A stretch of DNA of 64,000 bases from Atrina japonica. Its lineage: Eukaryota > Mollusca > Bivalvia > Pterioida > Pinnidae. Under the pieces are notes generated by a model. The model was not told the origin of the DNA and searched no databases. It saw only the letters and a program-made list of their open reading frames with translations. Below are positions 23,456 to 36,360 of this stretch, one piece after another. Location: contig BROG01000648.1 of the NCBI GenBank assembly GCA_030159075.1, positions 82,001-146,000 of the forward strand, in the 5' to 3' direction. Every line of letters begins with the position of its first letter. Within the stretch, counting starts at the first letter, position 1. The position numbers were made by a program, and so were the translations under genes.

Positions 23456-23508
23456 TTATTTATTAGGATTAGGTCCCTGCACTAGTATGGCAGCTGCTAT
23501 CTGCCTTA

Positions 23509-26500
23509 CCGAGGAAGAAAAAGAAAGACGATAGAAAGAAGAACATGGTAGTGGAAAGTGACGATAGAAAGAAGAACATGGTAGTGGAAAGTGACGGTAG
23601 AAAGAACATGGTAGTGGAAAGTGACGATAGAAAGAAGAACATGGTAGTGGAAAGTGACGATAGAAAGAAGAACATGGTAGTGGAAAGTGACGGTAGAAAG
23701 AACATAGTAGTAGAAAGTGACGGTAGAAAGAACATGGTAGTGGAAAGTGACGATAGAAAGAAGAACATGGTAGTGGAAAGTGACGGTAGAAAGAAGAAGA
23801 TGGTAGTGGAAAGTGAGGGTAGAAAGAAGAAGATGGTAGTGGAAAGACAGTAGAAAGAAGAACATGGTAGTAGAAAGTGACAGTAGAAAGAACATGGTAG
23901 TGGAAAGTGACGATAGAAAGAAGAAGACATGGTAGTGGAAAGTGACGATAGAAAGAAGAACATGGTAGTGGAAAGTGACGGTAGAAAGAAGAAGATGGTA
24001 GTGGAAAGTGAGGGTAGAAAGAAGAAGATGGTAGTGGAAAGACAGTAGAAAGAAGAACATGGTAGTAGAAAGTGACAGTAGAAAGAACATGGTAGTGGAA
24101 AGTGACGATAGACAGAAGAAGATGGTAGTAGAAAGTGACAGTAGAAAGAAGATGGTAGTGGAAAGTGACGATAGACAGAAGAAGATGGTAGTGGAAAGTG
24201 ACGGCAGAAAGTAAGTGACGGTGGTAGTGAAAAGTGACAGTAGAAAGAAGAAGATGGAAAGTGACGGTAGGAAAGTAGTGTACTGGGTAGAAAGAAGATG
24301 ATGGTAGTGGAAAGTGACGGTAGAAAGAACATGGTAGTGGGAAATGACGAAAGTGATGGTTAGAAAAAAAAAGATGACGTAGTGGAAAGTGATGGTACTG
24401 GAAACTAAGAACATGAAGATGGGTGGAAAGTGACAGTAGAAAGAAGAACATGGTTGTGGAAAGTGACGGTAGAAGGAAGAAGATGGTACTGGAAAGTGAC
24501 GGTAGAAAGAAGAAACATGGTAGTGGAAAGTGACAGTAGAAAGAAGAACATGGTAGTGGAAAGTGACAGTAGAAAGAAGAACATGGTAGTGGAAAGTGAC
24601 GGTAGAAAGAAGAACATGGTAGTGAGAGGTGATGGTAGAAAGATGAACATGGTAGTGGAAAGTGACGGTAGAAAGTACATGGTACTGGAAAGTGACGGTA
24701 GAAAGAAGAAGATGGTAGTGGAAAGTGACGATAGAAAGAAGAACATGGTAGTGACGGGAAATGACGGTAGAAAGTGACAGTAGGAACAGTAGTGGAAAGT
24801 GACGGTTGAAGAGAAAAAGAGATGGTAGAAGAAGATGGAAAGTGACGGTAGAAAGAAGAACATGGTACTGGAAAGTGATGGTACAAAGTAGAAGATGGTC
24901 GTGGAAAGTGATGGTAGAAAGAAGAAGATGGTAGTGGAAAGTGACGGTAGAAAAAGAAGAAAGGATGATAGTGGAAAGTGACGGTAGAAAGAAAGAAAAG
25001 TGACGTAGTGGAAAGTGACGGTAGAAAGAAGAAGATGGTAGTGGAAAGTGATGGTAGAAAGAACATGGTAGTGTAAAGTGACGATAGAAAGAAGAACATG
25101 GTAGTGGAAAGTGACGGTAGAAACAACATGGTAGTGGAAAGTGACGATTGAAAGAAGAACATGGTAGTTGAAAGTGACAACAGAAAGAAGAACATGCAAG
25201 TGGAAAGTGGCAGTAGAAAAAGAAGAACATGGTAAAGGAAAGTAGTGAAAGAAAGTGACGGTAGAAAGAAAAAAAAAAGATGGTAGTGGAAAGTGACGGT
25301 AGAACGTAGAAAGAGGTGGAAAAGTGACAGTAGTGGGAAAGTGACGGTAGAAAGAAGAAGATGGTAGTGGAAAGTGACAGCGGAAAGAGACGGTAAAAAG
25401 AAAGAAGAAGATGGTAGTGGGAAATAGAAAGGAGACATGGTAGAAAAGAGAAGAAGATGGTAGTGGAAAGTGAGGGTAGAAAGAAGAAGATGGTAGTGGA
25501 AAGTGATGGTAGAAAGAAGAAGATGGTAGTGGAAAGTGACGGTAGAAAGAACATGGTAGTGGAAAGTGACGGTAGAAAGAAGAACAAGGTAGTGGAAAGT
25601 GACGGTAGAAAGAAGAACATGGTAGTGGAAAATGAGGGTAGAAAGGACATGGTAGCGGAAAGTGAGGGTAGAAAGAACATGGTAGTGGAAAGTGACGATA
25701 GAAAGAAGAAGACGGTAGTGGATAGTGACGGTAGAAAGAAGAAGATGGTAGTGGAAAGTGAGGGTAGAAAGAAGAAGATGGTAGTGGATAGTGATGGTAG
25801 AAAGAAGAAGATGGTAGTGGAAAAGTGGAGGGTAGAAAGAAGAATGGTAAGAAGATGGTAGTGGAAAGACAGTAGAAAGACAGTAGAAAGAAGAAAATGG
25901 TAGTAGAAAGTGACAGTAGAAAGAACATGGTAGTGGAAAGTGACGATAGACAGAAGAAGATGGTAGTAGAAAGTGACAGTAGAAAGAAGATGGTAGTGGA
26001 AAGTGACGATAGACAGAAGAAGATGGTAGTGGAAAGTGACGGCAGAAAGTACATGGTAGTGAAAAGTGACAGTAGAAAGAAGAAGATGGTAAAGGAAAGT
26101 GACGGTAGAAAGAAGATGATGGTAGTGGAAAGTGACGGTAGAAAGAAAAAGATGGTAGTAGAAAGTGACGGTAGAACTAAGAATATGGAGGTGGAAAGTG
26201 ACAGTAGAAAGAAGAACATGGTTGTGGAAAGTGACGGTAGAAGGAAGAACATGGTAGTGGAAAGTGACGGTAGAAAGAAGAACATGGTAGTGGAAAGTGA
26301 CAGTAGAAAGAAGAACATGGTAGTGGAAAGTGACAGTAGAAAGAAGAACATGGTAGTGGAAAGTGACGGTAGAAAGAAGAACATGGTAGTGGAAAGTGAC
26401 GGTAGAAAGATGAACATGGTAGTGGAAAGTGACGGTAGAAAGTACATGGTACTGGAAAGTGACGGTAGAAAGAAGAACATGGTAGTGGAAAGTGACAGTA

Positions 26501-29500
26501 GAAAGAACATGGTACTGGAAAGTGATGGTAGAAAGAAGAACATGGTAGTTGAAAGTGACAGTAGAAAGAAGAAGATGGTAGTGGAAAGTGACGGTAGAAA
26601 GTAGAAGATGGTCGTGGAAAGTGATGGTAGAAAGAAGAAGATGGTAGTGGAAAGTGACGGTAGAAAGAAGAAGATGATAGTGGAAAGTGACGGTAGAAAG
26701 AAGAAAATGGTAGTGGAAAGTGACAGTAGAAAGAAGAACATGGTAGTGGAAAGTGACGGTAGAAACAACATGGTAGTGGAAAGTGACGATTGAAAGAAGA
26801 ACATGGTAGTGGAAAGTGACAACAGAAAGAAGAACATGCAAGTGGAAAGTGACAGTAGAAAGAAGAACATGGTAGTGGAAAGTGACGGTAGAAAGAAGAA
26901 CATGGTAGTGGAAAGTGACGGTAGAAAGAAGAACATGGTAGTGGAAAGTGATGGTAGAACTAAGAACATAGAGGTGGAAAGTGACAGTAGAAAAAAGAAC
27001 ATGGTAGTGGAAAGTGACGGTAGAAAGAAGAAGATGGTAGTGGAAAGAGACGGTAAAAAGAAGATGATGGTAAAAAGAAGAAGATGGTAGTGGGAAATGA
27101 CGGTAGAAAGAAGAAGATGGTAGTGGAAAATGACGGTAGAAAGAAGAAGATGGTAGTGGAAAGTGATGGTAGAGAGAAGAAGATGGTAGTGGAAAGTGAT
27201 GGTAGAAAGAACATGGTAGTGGAAAGTGACGGTAGAAAGAAGAACTGGAAAGTAGTGGTAGAAAGTGACGAAAGTAGAAAGAAAGAACATGGTAGTGGAA
27301 AGTGACGGTAGTAGAAAGTAGAATGGTACTGGAAAGTGATGGCAGAAAGAAGAACATGGTAGTGGAAAGTGACGGTAGAAAGATGAACATGGTAGTGGAA
27401 AGTGACAGTAGAAAGAACATGGTAGTGGAAAATGAGGGTAGAAAGGACATGGCAGTGGAAAGTGAGGGTAGAAAGAAGAAGATGGTAGTGGATAGTGACG
27501 GTAGAAAGAAGAAGATGGTAGTGGAAAACGATGGTAGAAAGAAGAAGATGATAGTGGAAAGTGACGGTGGAAAGAACAAAATGGTAGTGGAAAGTGGAGT
27601 AGTGACGGATGGTAGTAGAAATAAAAAGATGATGATAGTGGAAAGTGACAGTAGAAAGAAGAACATGGTAGTGGAAAGTGACGGTAGAAAGAAGAACATG
27701 GTACTGGAAAGTGATGGTAGAAAGAAGAACATGGTACTGGTAAGTGACGGTAGAAAGTACATGGTAGTGGAAAATGGCGGTAGAAAGGACATGGTAGTGG
27801 AAAGTGAGGGTAGAAAGAAGAAGATGGTAGTGGAAAGTGATGGTAGAAAGAAGAACATGGTAGTGGATAGTGACGGTAGAAAGAAGAACATGATGGTAGA
27901 AAATGACGGTAGAAAGAAGAAGATGATAGTGGAAAGTGACGGTGGAAAGAACAAAATGGTAGTGGAAAGTGACGGTAGAAATAAAAATATGGTAGTGGAA
28001 AGTGACAGTAGAAAGAAGAACATGGTAGTGGAAAGTGACGGTAGAAAGAAGAAGATGGTACTGGAAAGTGACGGTAGAAAGAAGAAGATGGTAGTGGAAA
28101 GTGACGGTAGAAAGTAGAAGATGGTCGTGGAAAGTGATGGTAGAAAGAAGAACATGGTAGTGGAAAGTGATGGTAGAAAGAACATGGTAGTGGAAAATGA
28201 CAGTAGAAAGGACATGGTAGTGGAAAGTGAGGGTAGAAAGAAGAAGATGGTAGTGGAAAGTGATGGTAGAAAGAAGAACATGGTAGTGGATAGTGATGGT
28301 AGAAAGAAGAAGATGGTAGTGGAAAACGACGGTAGAAAGAAGAAGATGATAGTGGAAAGTGACGGTGGAAAGAACAAAATGGTAGTGGAAAGTGACAGTA
28401 GAAAGAAGAAGATGGTAGTGGAAAGTGACGGTAGAAAGTAGAAGATGGTCGTGGAAAGTGATGGTAGAAAGAAGAAGATGGCAGTGGAAAGTGACGGTAG
28501 AAAGAAGAACTTAGTAGTGGAAAGTGAAGGTAGAAAGAAGAACATGGTAGTGGAAAGTGACGGTAGAAAGAAGAACATGGTAGTGGTGGTAAAGTGTAGT
28601 GGTAGAAAGTAGAAGATGGTCGTGGAAAGTGATGGTAGAAAGAAGAAGATGGCAGTGGAAAGTGACGGTAGAAAGAAGAACTTAGTAGTGGAAAGTGAAG
28701 GTAGAAAGAAGAACATGGTAGTGGAAAGTGACAGTAGAAAGAAGAACATGGTAGTGGAAAGTGACGGTAGAAAGAAGAAGATGGTAGTGGAAAGTGATGG
28801 TAGAAAGAAGAAGATGGCAGTGGAAAGTGACGGTAGAAAGAAGAACTTAGTAGTGGAAAGTGAAGGTAGAAAGAAGAACATGGTAGTGGAAAGTGACAGT
28901 AGAAAGAAGAACATGGTAGTGGAAAGTGACGGTAGAAAGAAGAACATGGTACTGGAAAGTGACGGTAGAAAGTACATGGTACTGGAAAGTGATGGTAGAA
29001 AGAAGAACTTGGTAGTTGGAAGTGACAGTAGAAAGAAGAAGAAGATGGTAGTGGAAAAGTGGTGACGGTAGAAAAAGAACATGAAAGTAGTGGAAAAAAT
29101 GATGGTAGAAAGGAACATGGTAGTGGAAAGTGACGGAAAGTGACGGTAGTGGAAAGTGACGGTAGAAAGAAGAAGATGGTAGTGGAAAGTGACGGTAGAA
29201 AGAAGAACATGGTAGTGGAAAGTGACTGTAGAAAGAAGAACATGGTAGTGAATAGTGAGGGTAGAACTAAGAACATGGAGGTGGAAAGTGACAGTAGAAA
29301 GAAGAACATGGTTGTGGAAAGTGACGGTAGAAGGAAGAACATAGTAGTGGAAAGTGACATGGTAGAAAGTGATCAACATGGTAGTGGAAAAAGTGACGGA
29401 CATGGTAGAAAGTGAAGAAGATGGATGGTACTGGAAAGTTACGGTAGAAAGAAAAACATGGTAGTGGAAAACAATGGTAGAAAGAAGAACATGGTAGTGG

Positions 29501-31235
29501 AAAGTGATGGTAGAAAGAAGAACATGGTGAGTGAAAGAACAAAACGTACGGTAGAAGAAAGAACATGGTAGTGGAAAGTGACGGTAGAAAGAAGAACATG
29601 GTAGTGGAAAGTGACGGTAGAAAGAAGAACATAGTAGTGGAAAGTGACGGTAGAAAGAAGAACATGGTAGTGGAAAGTGATGGTAGAAAGAAGAACATGG
29701 TAGTGGAAAACGACGGTAGAAAGAAGAACATGGTACTGGAAAGTGACGGTAGAAAGAAGAAACATGGTAGTAGAGTGACGGTAGAAAGAAGAACATGGTA
29801 GTGGAAAGTGACGGTAGAAAGTACAAGAACATAGTAGTGGAAAGTGACTTGGTAGTAGAAAGAAGAGAAGATGGTAGTGGAAAGTGACGGTAGAAAGTAA
29901 GAAATGGTACTGGAAAGTGATGGTAGAAAAATCATGGTACTGGAAAGTTACGGTAGAAAGAAAAACATGGTAGTGGAAAACAATGGTAGAAAGTGAAGTA
30001 GAACTAAGAACATGGTAGTGACAGTAGAAAAAGTAATGGTTGTGGAAAGAAGAACATAGTAGTGGAAAGTGACGGTAGAAAGATCAACATGGTAGTGGGT
30101 ACGTGGAAAAGATGACGGAAAGAAGGAAGAACATGGTAGTGGAAAGTAACGGTAGAAAGAAGAACATGGTAGTGGAAAGTGATGGTAGAAAGAAAAACAT
30201 GGTAGTGGAAAGTGACGGTAAAAAGAAGAACATGGTAGTGGAAAGTAACGGTAGAAAGTACATGGTAGTGGAAAGTGACGGTAGAAAGAAGAACATGGTA
30301 GTGGAAAGTGACGGTAGAAAGAAGAAGATGGTAGTGGAAGGTGACGGTAGAAAGAAGAAGATGGTAGTGGAAAGTGATGGTAGAACTAAGAACATGGAGG
30401 TGGAAAGTGACAGTAGAAAGAAAAACATGGTTGTGGAAAGTGACGGTAGAAAGAAAAAGATGGTAGTGGAAAGTGACGGTAAAAGGAAGAATATGGTAGT
30501 GGAAAATGACGGTAGAAAGAAGAACATGGTAGTGGAAAGTGACAGTAGAAAGAAGAACATGGTAGTGGAAAGTGACAGTAGAAAGAAGAACATGGTAGTG
30601 GAAAGTGACGGTAGAAAGACGAAAATGACGGTACATGGAAAGTGACAGTAGAAAGAAGAACATGGTACTGGAAAGTGACAGTAGAAAGTACATGGTACTG
30701 GAAAGTGACGGTAGAAAGAAGAACATGGTAGTGGAAATTGACGGTAGAAAGAACATGGTAGTGGGAAATGATGGTAGAAAGGACATGGTAGTGGAAAGTG
30801 ACGATAGAAAGAAGATGGAGACGGTAGTGGAAAGTGACTGTAGAAAGAAGAACATGGTAGTGAATAGTGAGTGACTGTAGAAAGAAGAACATGGTAGTGA
30901 ATAGTGAGGGTAGAACTAAGAACATGGAGGTGGAAAGTGACAGTAGAAAGAAGAACATGGTTGTGGAAAGTGACGGTAGAAGGAAGAACATGGTAGTGGA
31001 AAGTGACGGTAGAAAGAAGAACATGGTAGTGGAAAGTGACGGTAGAAAGAAGAAGATGGTAGTGGAAAGTGACGGTAGAAAGAACATGGTAGTGGAAAGA
31101 GACGGTAGAAAGAAGAACATGGTAGTGGAAAGTGACGGTAGAAAGAAGAACATGGTAGTGGAAAGTGACAGTAGAAAGAAGAACATGGAAGTGGAAAGTG
31201 ACGGTAGAAAGAACATGGTAGTGGAAAGTGACATG
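23509..31235. repeat. Giant minisatellite, 33-bp unit (30/27-bp variants), 7.7 kb
   Basis: About 235 copies of a purine-rich unit (atggtagtggaaagtgacgg + tagaaagaagaac). Units differ by loss of aag/aac triplets. Since most variants differ by multiples of three, both strands keep very long open frames (up to 2108 codons on minus: FFLPSLSTTM; plus: MVVESDGRKKN). No non-repeat protein sequence is attached, so I do not call a gene. Short irregular joints (for example 24,220-24,420, 25,210-25,460, 29,080-29,150) divide the array into blocks. Confidence 0.97.
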
Positions 31236-32293
31236 AAGAAAAAACATAAATGTCATAATAGGATAAGTAGAAAACTGTTTGCACACACACCTTTAGTAAA
31301 TCACCATCTCATTTATGCTTGTACAGTAAACAGGAAGTTCTCCATCGAAAATGAAACTAAACTATATAGATAGCAGATCCCAAAACGGATATGCTACAAA
31401 CTGAGTCGGGAATGACCAAACAATGTATAGACTACGTTTGCAGACAGTTACAAATTTTACCATTTCAATATAAGTATTATTTACTTTGTTCCGAATTATA
31501 TTGGATTATAATGAAAATGAAACTTGGCGAACATAAAGAAACTTGTTAACATATCACATATTTACATACAGACATTCGCCTTATATACTTCTATACACTT
31601 ACATTGCTACACAAATACAGTCGGAACATACATGTATATATTTAATGGCTGTTACATATAATGTACTTACATGTGCGTGACCTCTAGATCAAACGCTATT
31701 GTTTTAGAAAATATAATAAATTTATCGTAGTAGGTTGTTGTTTCATTTTATGCTGGGATACTTCCCATAAGCTTGAAATTAAATTAACAGTAGCATAAAA
31801 TTTCTTGTTAATATGTGTATATATACACATATATATACATACACATACACATACACATTTATTTATATATAAACCTACAAAAATGTATTTGCAATGTGCG
31901 TACAAGCACTACCATGTAACATACATTCACCTATCGATATGCCTGTAACAGACATACCTACATATAAATACATAATATAATATATATAATTCAGTTTCAT
32001 TTAAAAGCTCAATAAACATGTGAAAATATTTTCAAAAGTCTGAACTGAAAGCACTAGGAAACGAAGAGAGGAACCAGTGCGCAGACTTTTATAACAAAAG
32101 TTAACTTAATGATAAAACACGGGCAAATAATATATACAGAATATGGTGCAATCAGCATTATAAGTGGCAAAATCGTCTGCTTTATTTACTGTATATCAAA
32201 AACATAGACAGTTTTAAAGTCACAGATATTTGTATATTTAGCTTTGTTATGGTGCACCATTTGTAATTACTATATAATGATATGAAGCATAAC
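31236..32293. other. AT-rich intron between the 33-bp array and exon D
   Basis: Short TA/CA-rich patches (31,815-31,865) and no gene, RNA or mobile-element signature that I can support. The missing 5' part of the LINE is not found here. Confidence 0.55.
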
Positions 32294-32416
32294 CTTGTTT
32301 GATGGATGGATTTTCCCGTACTTGATAATCACGACACAGCCAACAACAGAGACATTTAGCTTCTCCAAAGTTCTGAAATCATCCTTTGTACCGTAATTAG
32401 CATAGACAAGATTTCC
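32294..32416 (-). CDS. NAALADase-like gene, exon D (PA domain)
   Basis: This 123-bp exon is exactly 41 codons, phase 0 at both ends. It reads GNLVYANYGTKDDF ... VVIIKYGKIHPSNK. It is strongly diagnostic: GCPII and transferrin-receptor family members have GDLVYVNY...EDF...IVIARYGKVFRGNK here. The acceptor is atttcag and the donor is AAG|gttatg, a weaker donor than its neighbours. The position of human Arg210 (in FRGNK), which contacts the C-terminal glutamate of substrates, is occupied by Pro (HPSNK). The NVS sequon is conserved with an extracellular location. The intron after it (17 kb) is the largest in the window and carries the 7.7 kb array and the LINE relic. Confidence 0.93.
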
Positions 32417-33060
32417 CTGAAATATGTAAATTATATGAATAATTAACTCCAGTCTCATCAGTTTATTAAGATCAAAACCAAAATCAATAGGATATTACAA
32501 CTAAACACACAGTGGTCGATAATAAAATAATGTACAGTACTAATCAAAAGTAAATGGTCATACAAAACGTTTTTTAGACGAAACAGTAAAAATAGAGAGC
32601 AATACAAGAAATACTTGTAGAAAATCATAAACTCATTCACCCCTGAACTGGTCAAGTCTTAGTCGGTTAAAGAAGAGGCCCTTGTTTTTCAGGGATCGAT
32701 GTGTTAATAAAAATCTCCTTTCATTTTAATACACGCTTTGTATATCTAATGAACTCCCATTTATAAATTTCAAAGCATGTTTAAAGAACATCATGAACAT
32801 GCAATATGTCTTTGAAAATATAAATATCTTGTTGAGGTATGTTTTTAATTTCCATGGTAACAGTATATCTCTTGTATCGTATCATGACAAAAACTATTTT
32901 TCAAACTGCTGAGACTGAAGAACTAACCCAAGGATCAATGAACAATATTCTGTAAAATGTGTAGCTTTCATAATTTCCAATTAATATTTTAGTTTTTTTT
33001 ATTACCTCTGGGATATAGTCCTATAAAAATTGTAATACTAAATTATAAAACTGACACAGA
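32417..33060. other. AT-rich intron downstream of exon C array
   Basis: No coding signal or repeat recognised. Short open frames on the minus strand lack homology that I recognise. Confidence 0.5.
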
Positions 33061-33062
33061 AT

Positions 33063-34076
33063 TTTAACTATGTGTACATTTAGATGTAAAGGTGTTGTTT
33101 CAGACATTGTCATGTGTACAGATTTAGATGTAAAGGTGTTGTTTCAGACATTGTCATGTGTACAGATTTAGATGTAAAGGTGTTGTTTCAGACATTGTCA
33201 TGTGTACAGATTTAGATGTAAAGGTGTTGTTTCAGACATTGTCATGTGTACAGATTTAGATGTAAAGGTGTTGTTTCAGACATTGTCATGTGTACAGATT
33301 TAGATGTAAAGGTGTTGTTTCAGACATTGTCATGTGTACAGATTTAGATGTAAAGGTGTTGTTTCAGACATTGTCATGTGTACAGATTTAGATGTAAAGG
33401 TGTTGTTTCAGACATTGTCATGTGTACAGATTTAGATGTAAAGGTGTTGTTTCAGACATTGTCATGTGTACAGATTTAGATGTAAAGGTGTTGTTTCAGA
33501 CATTGTCATGTGTACAGATTTAGATGTAAAGGTGTTGTTTCAGACATTGTCATGTGTACAGATTTAGATGCAAAGGTGTTGTTTCAGACATTGTCATGTG
33601 TACAGATTTAGATGTAAAGGTGTTGTTTCAGACATTGTCATGTGTACAGATTTAGATGTAAAGGTGTTGTTTCAGACATTGTCATGTGTACAGATTTAGA
33701 TGTAAAGGTGTTGTTTCAGACATTGTCATGTGTACAGATTTAGATGTAAAGGTGCATTGTTTCAGACAGATTCATGTGTAACAGATTTAGATGTAAAGAT
33801 TGTTGTTTCAGACATTGTCATGTGTACAGATTTAGATGTAAGGACAGTGTTGCAATTTCAGACATTGTCATGTGTAAACTATTTAGATGTAAAGGTGCAA
33901 TGTTTCAGACATTGTCATTCAGGTACAGATTTAGATGTACAGGTGTTGTTTCAGACTCAAGTCATGTGTACAGATTTATAATGTAAAGGTGTTGTTTCAG
34001 ACATTGTTATGTGTACAGATTTAGATGTAAAGGTGTTGTTTCAGACATTGTCATGTGTACAGATTTAGATGTAAGG
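33063..34076. repeat. 44-bp minisatellite, highly homogeneous
   Basis: About 23 copies of gtaaaggtgttgtttcagac + attgtcatgtgtacagatttagat. From 33,100 to 33,750 the copies are almost identical (one visible substitution, 'gatgcaaagg'). From 33,755 to 33,975 they become irregular with insertions, then two clean copies end the array. Confidence 0.97.
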
Positions 34077-34745
34077 ATTGCATTATTTCCCCTCAAGATT
34101 CAGGTAACACTATATATAAGTACGGATTGAAATATTTCCCCTCAAGATTCAGGTGACACTATATATAAGGACAGATTGCAATATTTCACCTTAAGATTCA
34201 GGTGAAACTATATATAAGTACGGATTGCAATATTTCCCCTCAAGATTCAGGTGACACTATATATAAGGACAGATTGCAATATTTCACCTCAAGATTCCGG
34301 TAACACTATATATAAGGACAGATTGCAATATTTCACCTCAAGATTCAGGTGACACTATATATAAGGACACCTCGAGATTCAGGTGAAACTATATATAAGT
34401 ACGGATTGCATTATTTTCCCTCAAGATTCAGGTGACACTATATATAAGGACAGATTGCAATATTTCACCTCAAGATTCAGGTGACACTATATATAAGGAC
34501 AGATTGCAATATTTCACCTCAAGATTCAGGTGACACTATATATAAGGACAGATTGCAATATTTCACCTCAAGATTCAGGTGACACTATATGTCAGGACAG
34601 ATTGCAATATTTCACCTCAAGATTCAGGTGACACTATATATAAGGACAGATTGCAATATTTCCCCTCAAGATTCAGGTGACACTATATGTCAGGACAGAT
34701 TGCAATGTTTCACTCCAAGATTCAGGACACTATATATAGGTACTT
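34077..34745. repeat. 49-bp minisatellite ending at exon C donor
   Basis: About 14 copies of gacagattgcaatatttcac + ctcaagattcaggtgacactatatataag. The last copy runs into the exon C splice donor. It starts directly after the 44-bp array, with a fused junction unit. Confidence 0.95.
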
Positions 34746-34747
34746 AC

Positions 34748-34877
34748 CTTAACTGATGCTGCGGGAGAGTATGCATTAAAAGGTAAATAGTCTCGATGTA
34801 AGTGTGTGTCATTGAAGTGAGCATAGTAAGAGACAGAGCTATTGGGAGCAATCAGGGTCACATTGTTCTCGTTTAAG
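34748..34877 (-). CDS. NAALADase-like gene, exon C
   Basis: This 130-bp exon (1 + 43 codons) has acceptor ttacag and donor AAG|gtaagt. Its frame reads LNENNVTLIAP... YYAHFNDTHLHRDY... FNAYSPAASVK. It aligns to the stretch of GCPII before 'GDLVYVNY', including the family's PPFSAFSPQG-like motif (here LPFNAYSPAA). Three N-glycosylation sequons (NVT, NSS, NDT) are present. It leads into the apical, protease-associated (PA) domain. The 49-bp array at 34079-34745 abuts its donor within a few bases. Confidence 0.92.
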
Positions 34878-35140
34878 CTGTAAAAAAAAAGATATATACA
34901 TATAAATGTACATATATAAAACCAATGGCTTGATAAAAATGATTTTTTGTGGTAAAAAGTGTGAAATTAATTAAAGATAACAATTATACTCAAAGGTGCA
35001 AGAAAAGCATTGACAGATCGAAACAAGTGTAATAATTCATGAACAACATACTAATATGAACACAAAAGTTTATACCCTCTAGTGAAAAGGTATCAACTGA
35101 TTAATGTCAACATAACAAGTAAAGGTATAATACTGTTGAA
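34878..35140. other. Short AT-rich intron upstream of exon C
   Basis: No feature recognised. Confidence 0.5.
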
Positions 35141-35860
35141 AAACATTTTTATACTCACTAACCAGACTAATGCCATGACAACAGATGTAATAATTATCAG
35201 TCATACACAAGATGACAGTTGTGATAATTATCAATCATATACAAGACAACAGCTGTGATAGTTATCCATCATATACCAAACAACAGGTGTGATAATCATC
35301 AATCATATACATTATACTAACTAAACACCCTACTGCCATGACAACAGATGTGATAATTATCAATCATATACAAGACAACAGTTGTGATAGTTATCCATCA
35401 TATACCAAACAACAGGTGTGATAATCATCAATCATATACATTATACTAACTAAACACCCTACTGCCATGACAACAGATGTGATAATTATCAATCATATAC
35501 AAGACAACAGTTGTGATAGTTATCCATCATATACCAAACAACAGGTGTGATAATAATCAATCATATACATTATACTAACTAAACACCCTACTGCCATGAC
35601 AACAGATGTGATAATTATCAATCATATACAAGATGACAGGTGTGATAATTATCAATCATATTCAAGATGACAGGTGTGATAATTATCTATCATATACAAG
35701 ACAACAGTTTACCAATTATATTCAAGACAACATGTGTGATAATTATCAATCATATACATTATACTAACTACTGCCAGTATGACAGGTGTAATATCTATTG
35801 AATAACTAATTTATACAGACTACTGCCAATATAACAGACAAAAACTAAACAGGAGAAATA
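35141..35860. repeat. Compound repeat, about 129-bp higher-order unit
   Basis: Blocks of 'ctactgccatgacaacagatg', 'gataattatcaatcatatac' and 'caaacaacaggtgtgataat' recur at about 128-129 bp between 35,220 and 35,640, then decay. The 'tatactcactaa...tgccatgacaac' phrase resembles the exon B donor junction. Confidence 0.85.
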
Positions 35861-36360
35861 ATTCTGAACCATCTCATTTATACTCACTCCTGCCAACATG
35901 ACAGACAAAAACAAAAAAATGGTGAGGTAACTCTGAAACATTTAATTTATACTCACTCCTGCCAACATAACAGACAAAAATTAAAACATGTGTGATAATT
36001 CTGAAACATCTCCTTTATACTCCCACCTGCCAATATAACAGACAAAACAAAACAGGAGTAATAGTTCTGAAACATCTCCTTTATACTCCCACCTGCCAAT
36101 ATAACAAACAAAACAGGAGTAATAGTTCTGAAACATCTCCTTTATACTCCCACCTGCCAATATAACAGACAAAACAAAACAGGAGTAATAGTTCTGAAAC
36201 ATCTCCTTTATACTCCCACCTGCCAATATAACAGACAAAACAATACAGGAGTAATAATTCTGAAACATCTCCTTTATACTCCCACCTGCCAATATATCAG
36301 ACAAAACAAAACAGGAGTAATAGTTCTGAAACATCTCCTTTATACTCACTACTGTCGATA
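35861..36360. repeat. 66-bp minisatellite next to exon B donor
   Basis: About 7 copies of ttctgaaacatctcctttat + actcccacctgccaatataacagacaaaacaaaacaggagtaatag. 66 is divisible by three, so a minus-strand frame (GGSIKEMFQNYYSC) stays open but has no start or end of a gene. Early copies read 'tatactcactcctgcc', close to the true donor junction. Confidence 0.93.

Larger units (their letters stand above)
19800..23460 (-). mobile_element. Non-LTR retrotransposon (LINE) relic, minus strand
   Basis: From high to low coordinates: C-terminal part of an AP-like endonuclease, reverse transcriptase, C-terminal domain and a Cys-rich finger. All are in the expected order and broken by frameshifts. The clade is not settled; the RT block 'SGLKINISKA' and the C-terminal layout look L1/Tx1-like. 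The endonuclease N-terminus is missing where the 33-bp array begins (about 23,460). The 3' end is uncertain (about 19,780-19,830, in an aat-rich stretch). Confidence 0.85.

Noticed and set aside
23506..29832. 2108-codon open frame on the minus strand, and overlapping frames of 1651, 660 and 400 codons
   Set aside because: They follow the 33-bp repeat with no unique sequence, signal or domain. Several frames are open at once on both strands, as expected from a stop-free unit divisible by three.
25457..31373. Plus-strand MVVESDGRKKN repeat proteins
   Set aside because: Same cause: the unit lacks stops in this frame. No start context, no flanking exon, and opposite to the host gene.
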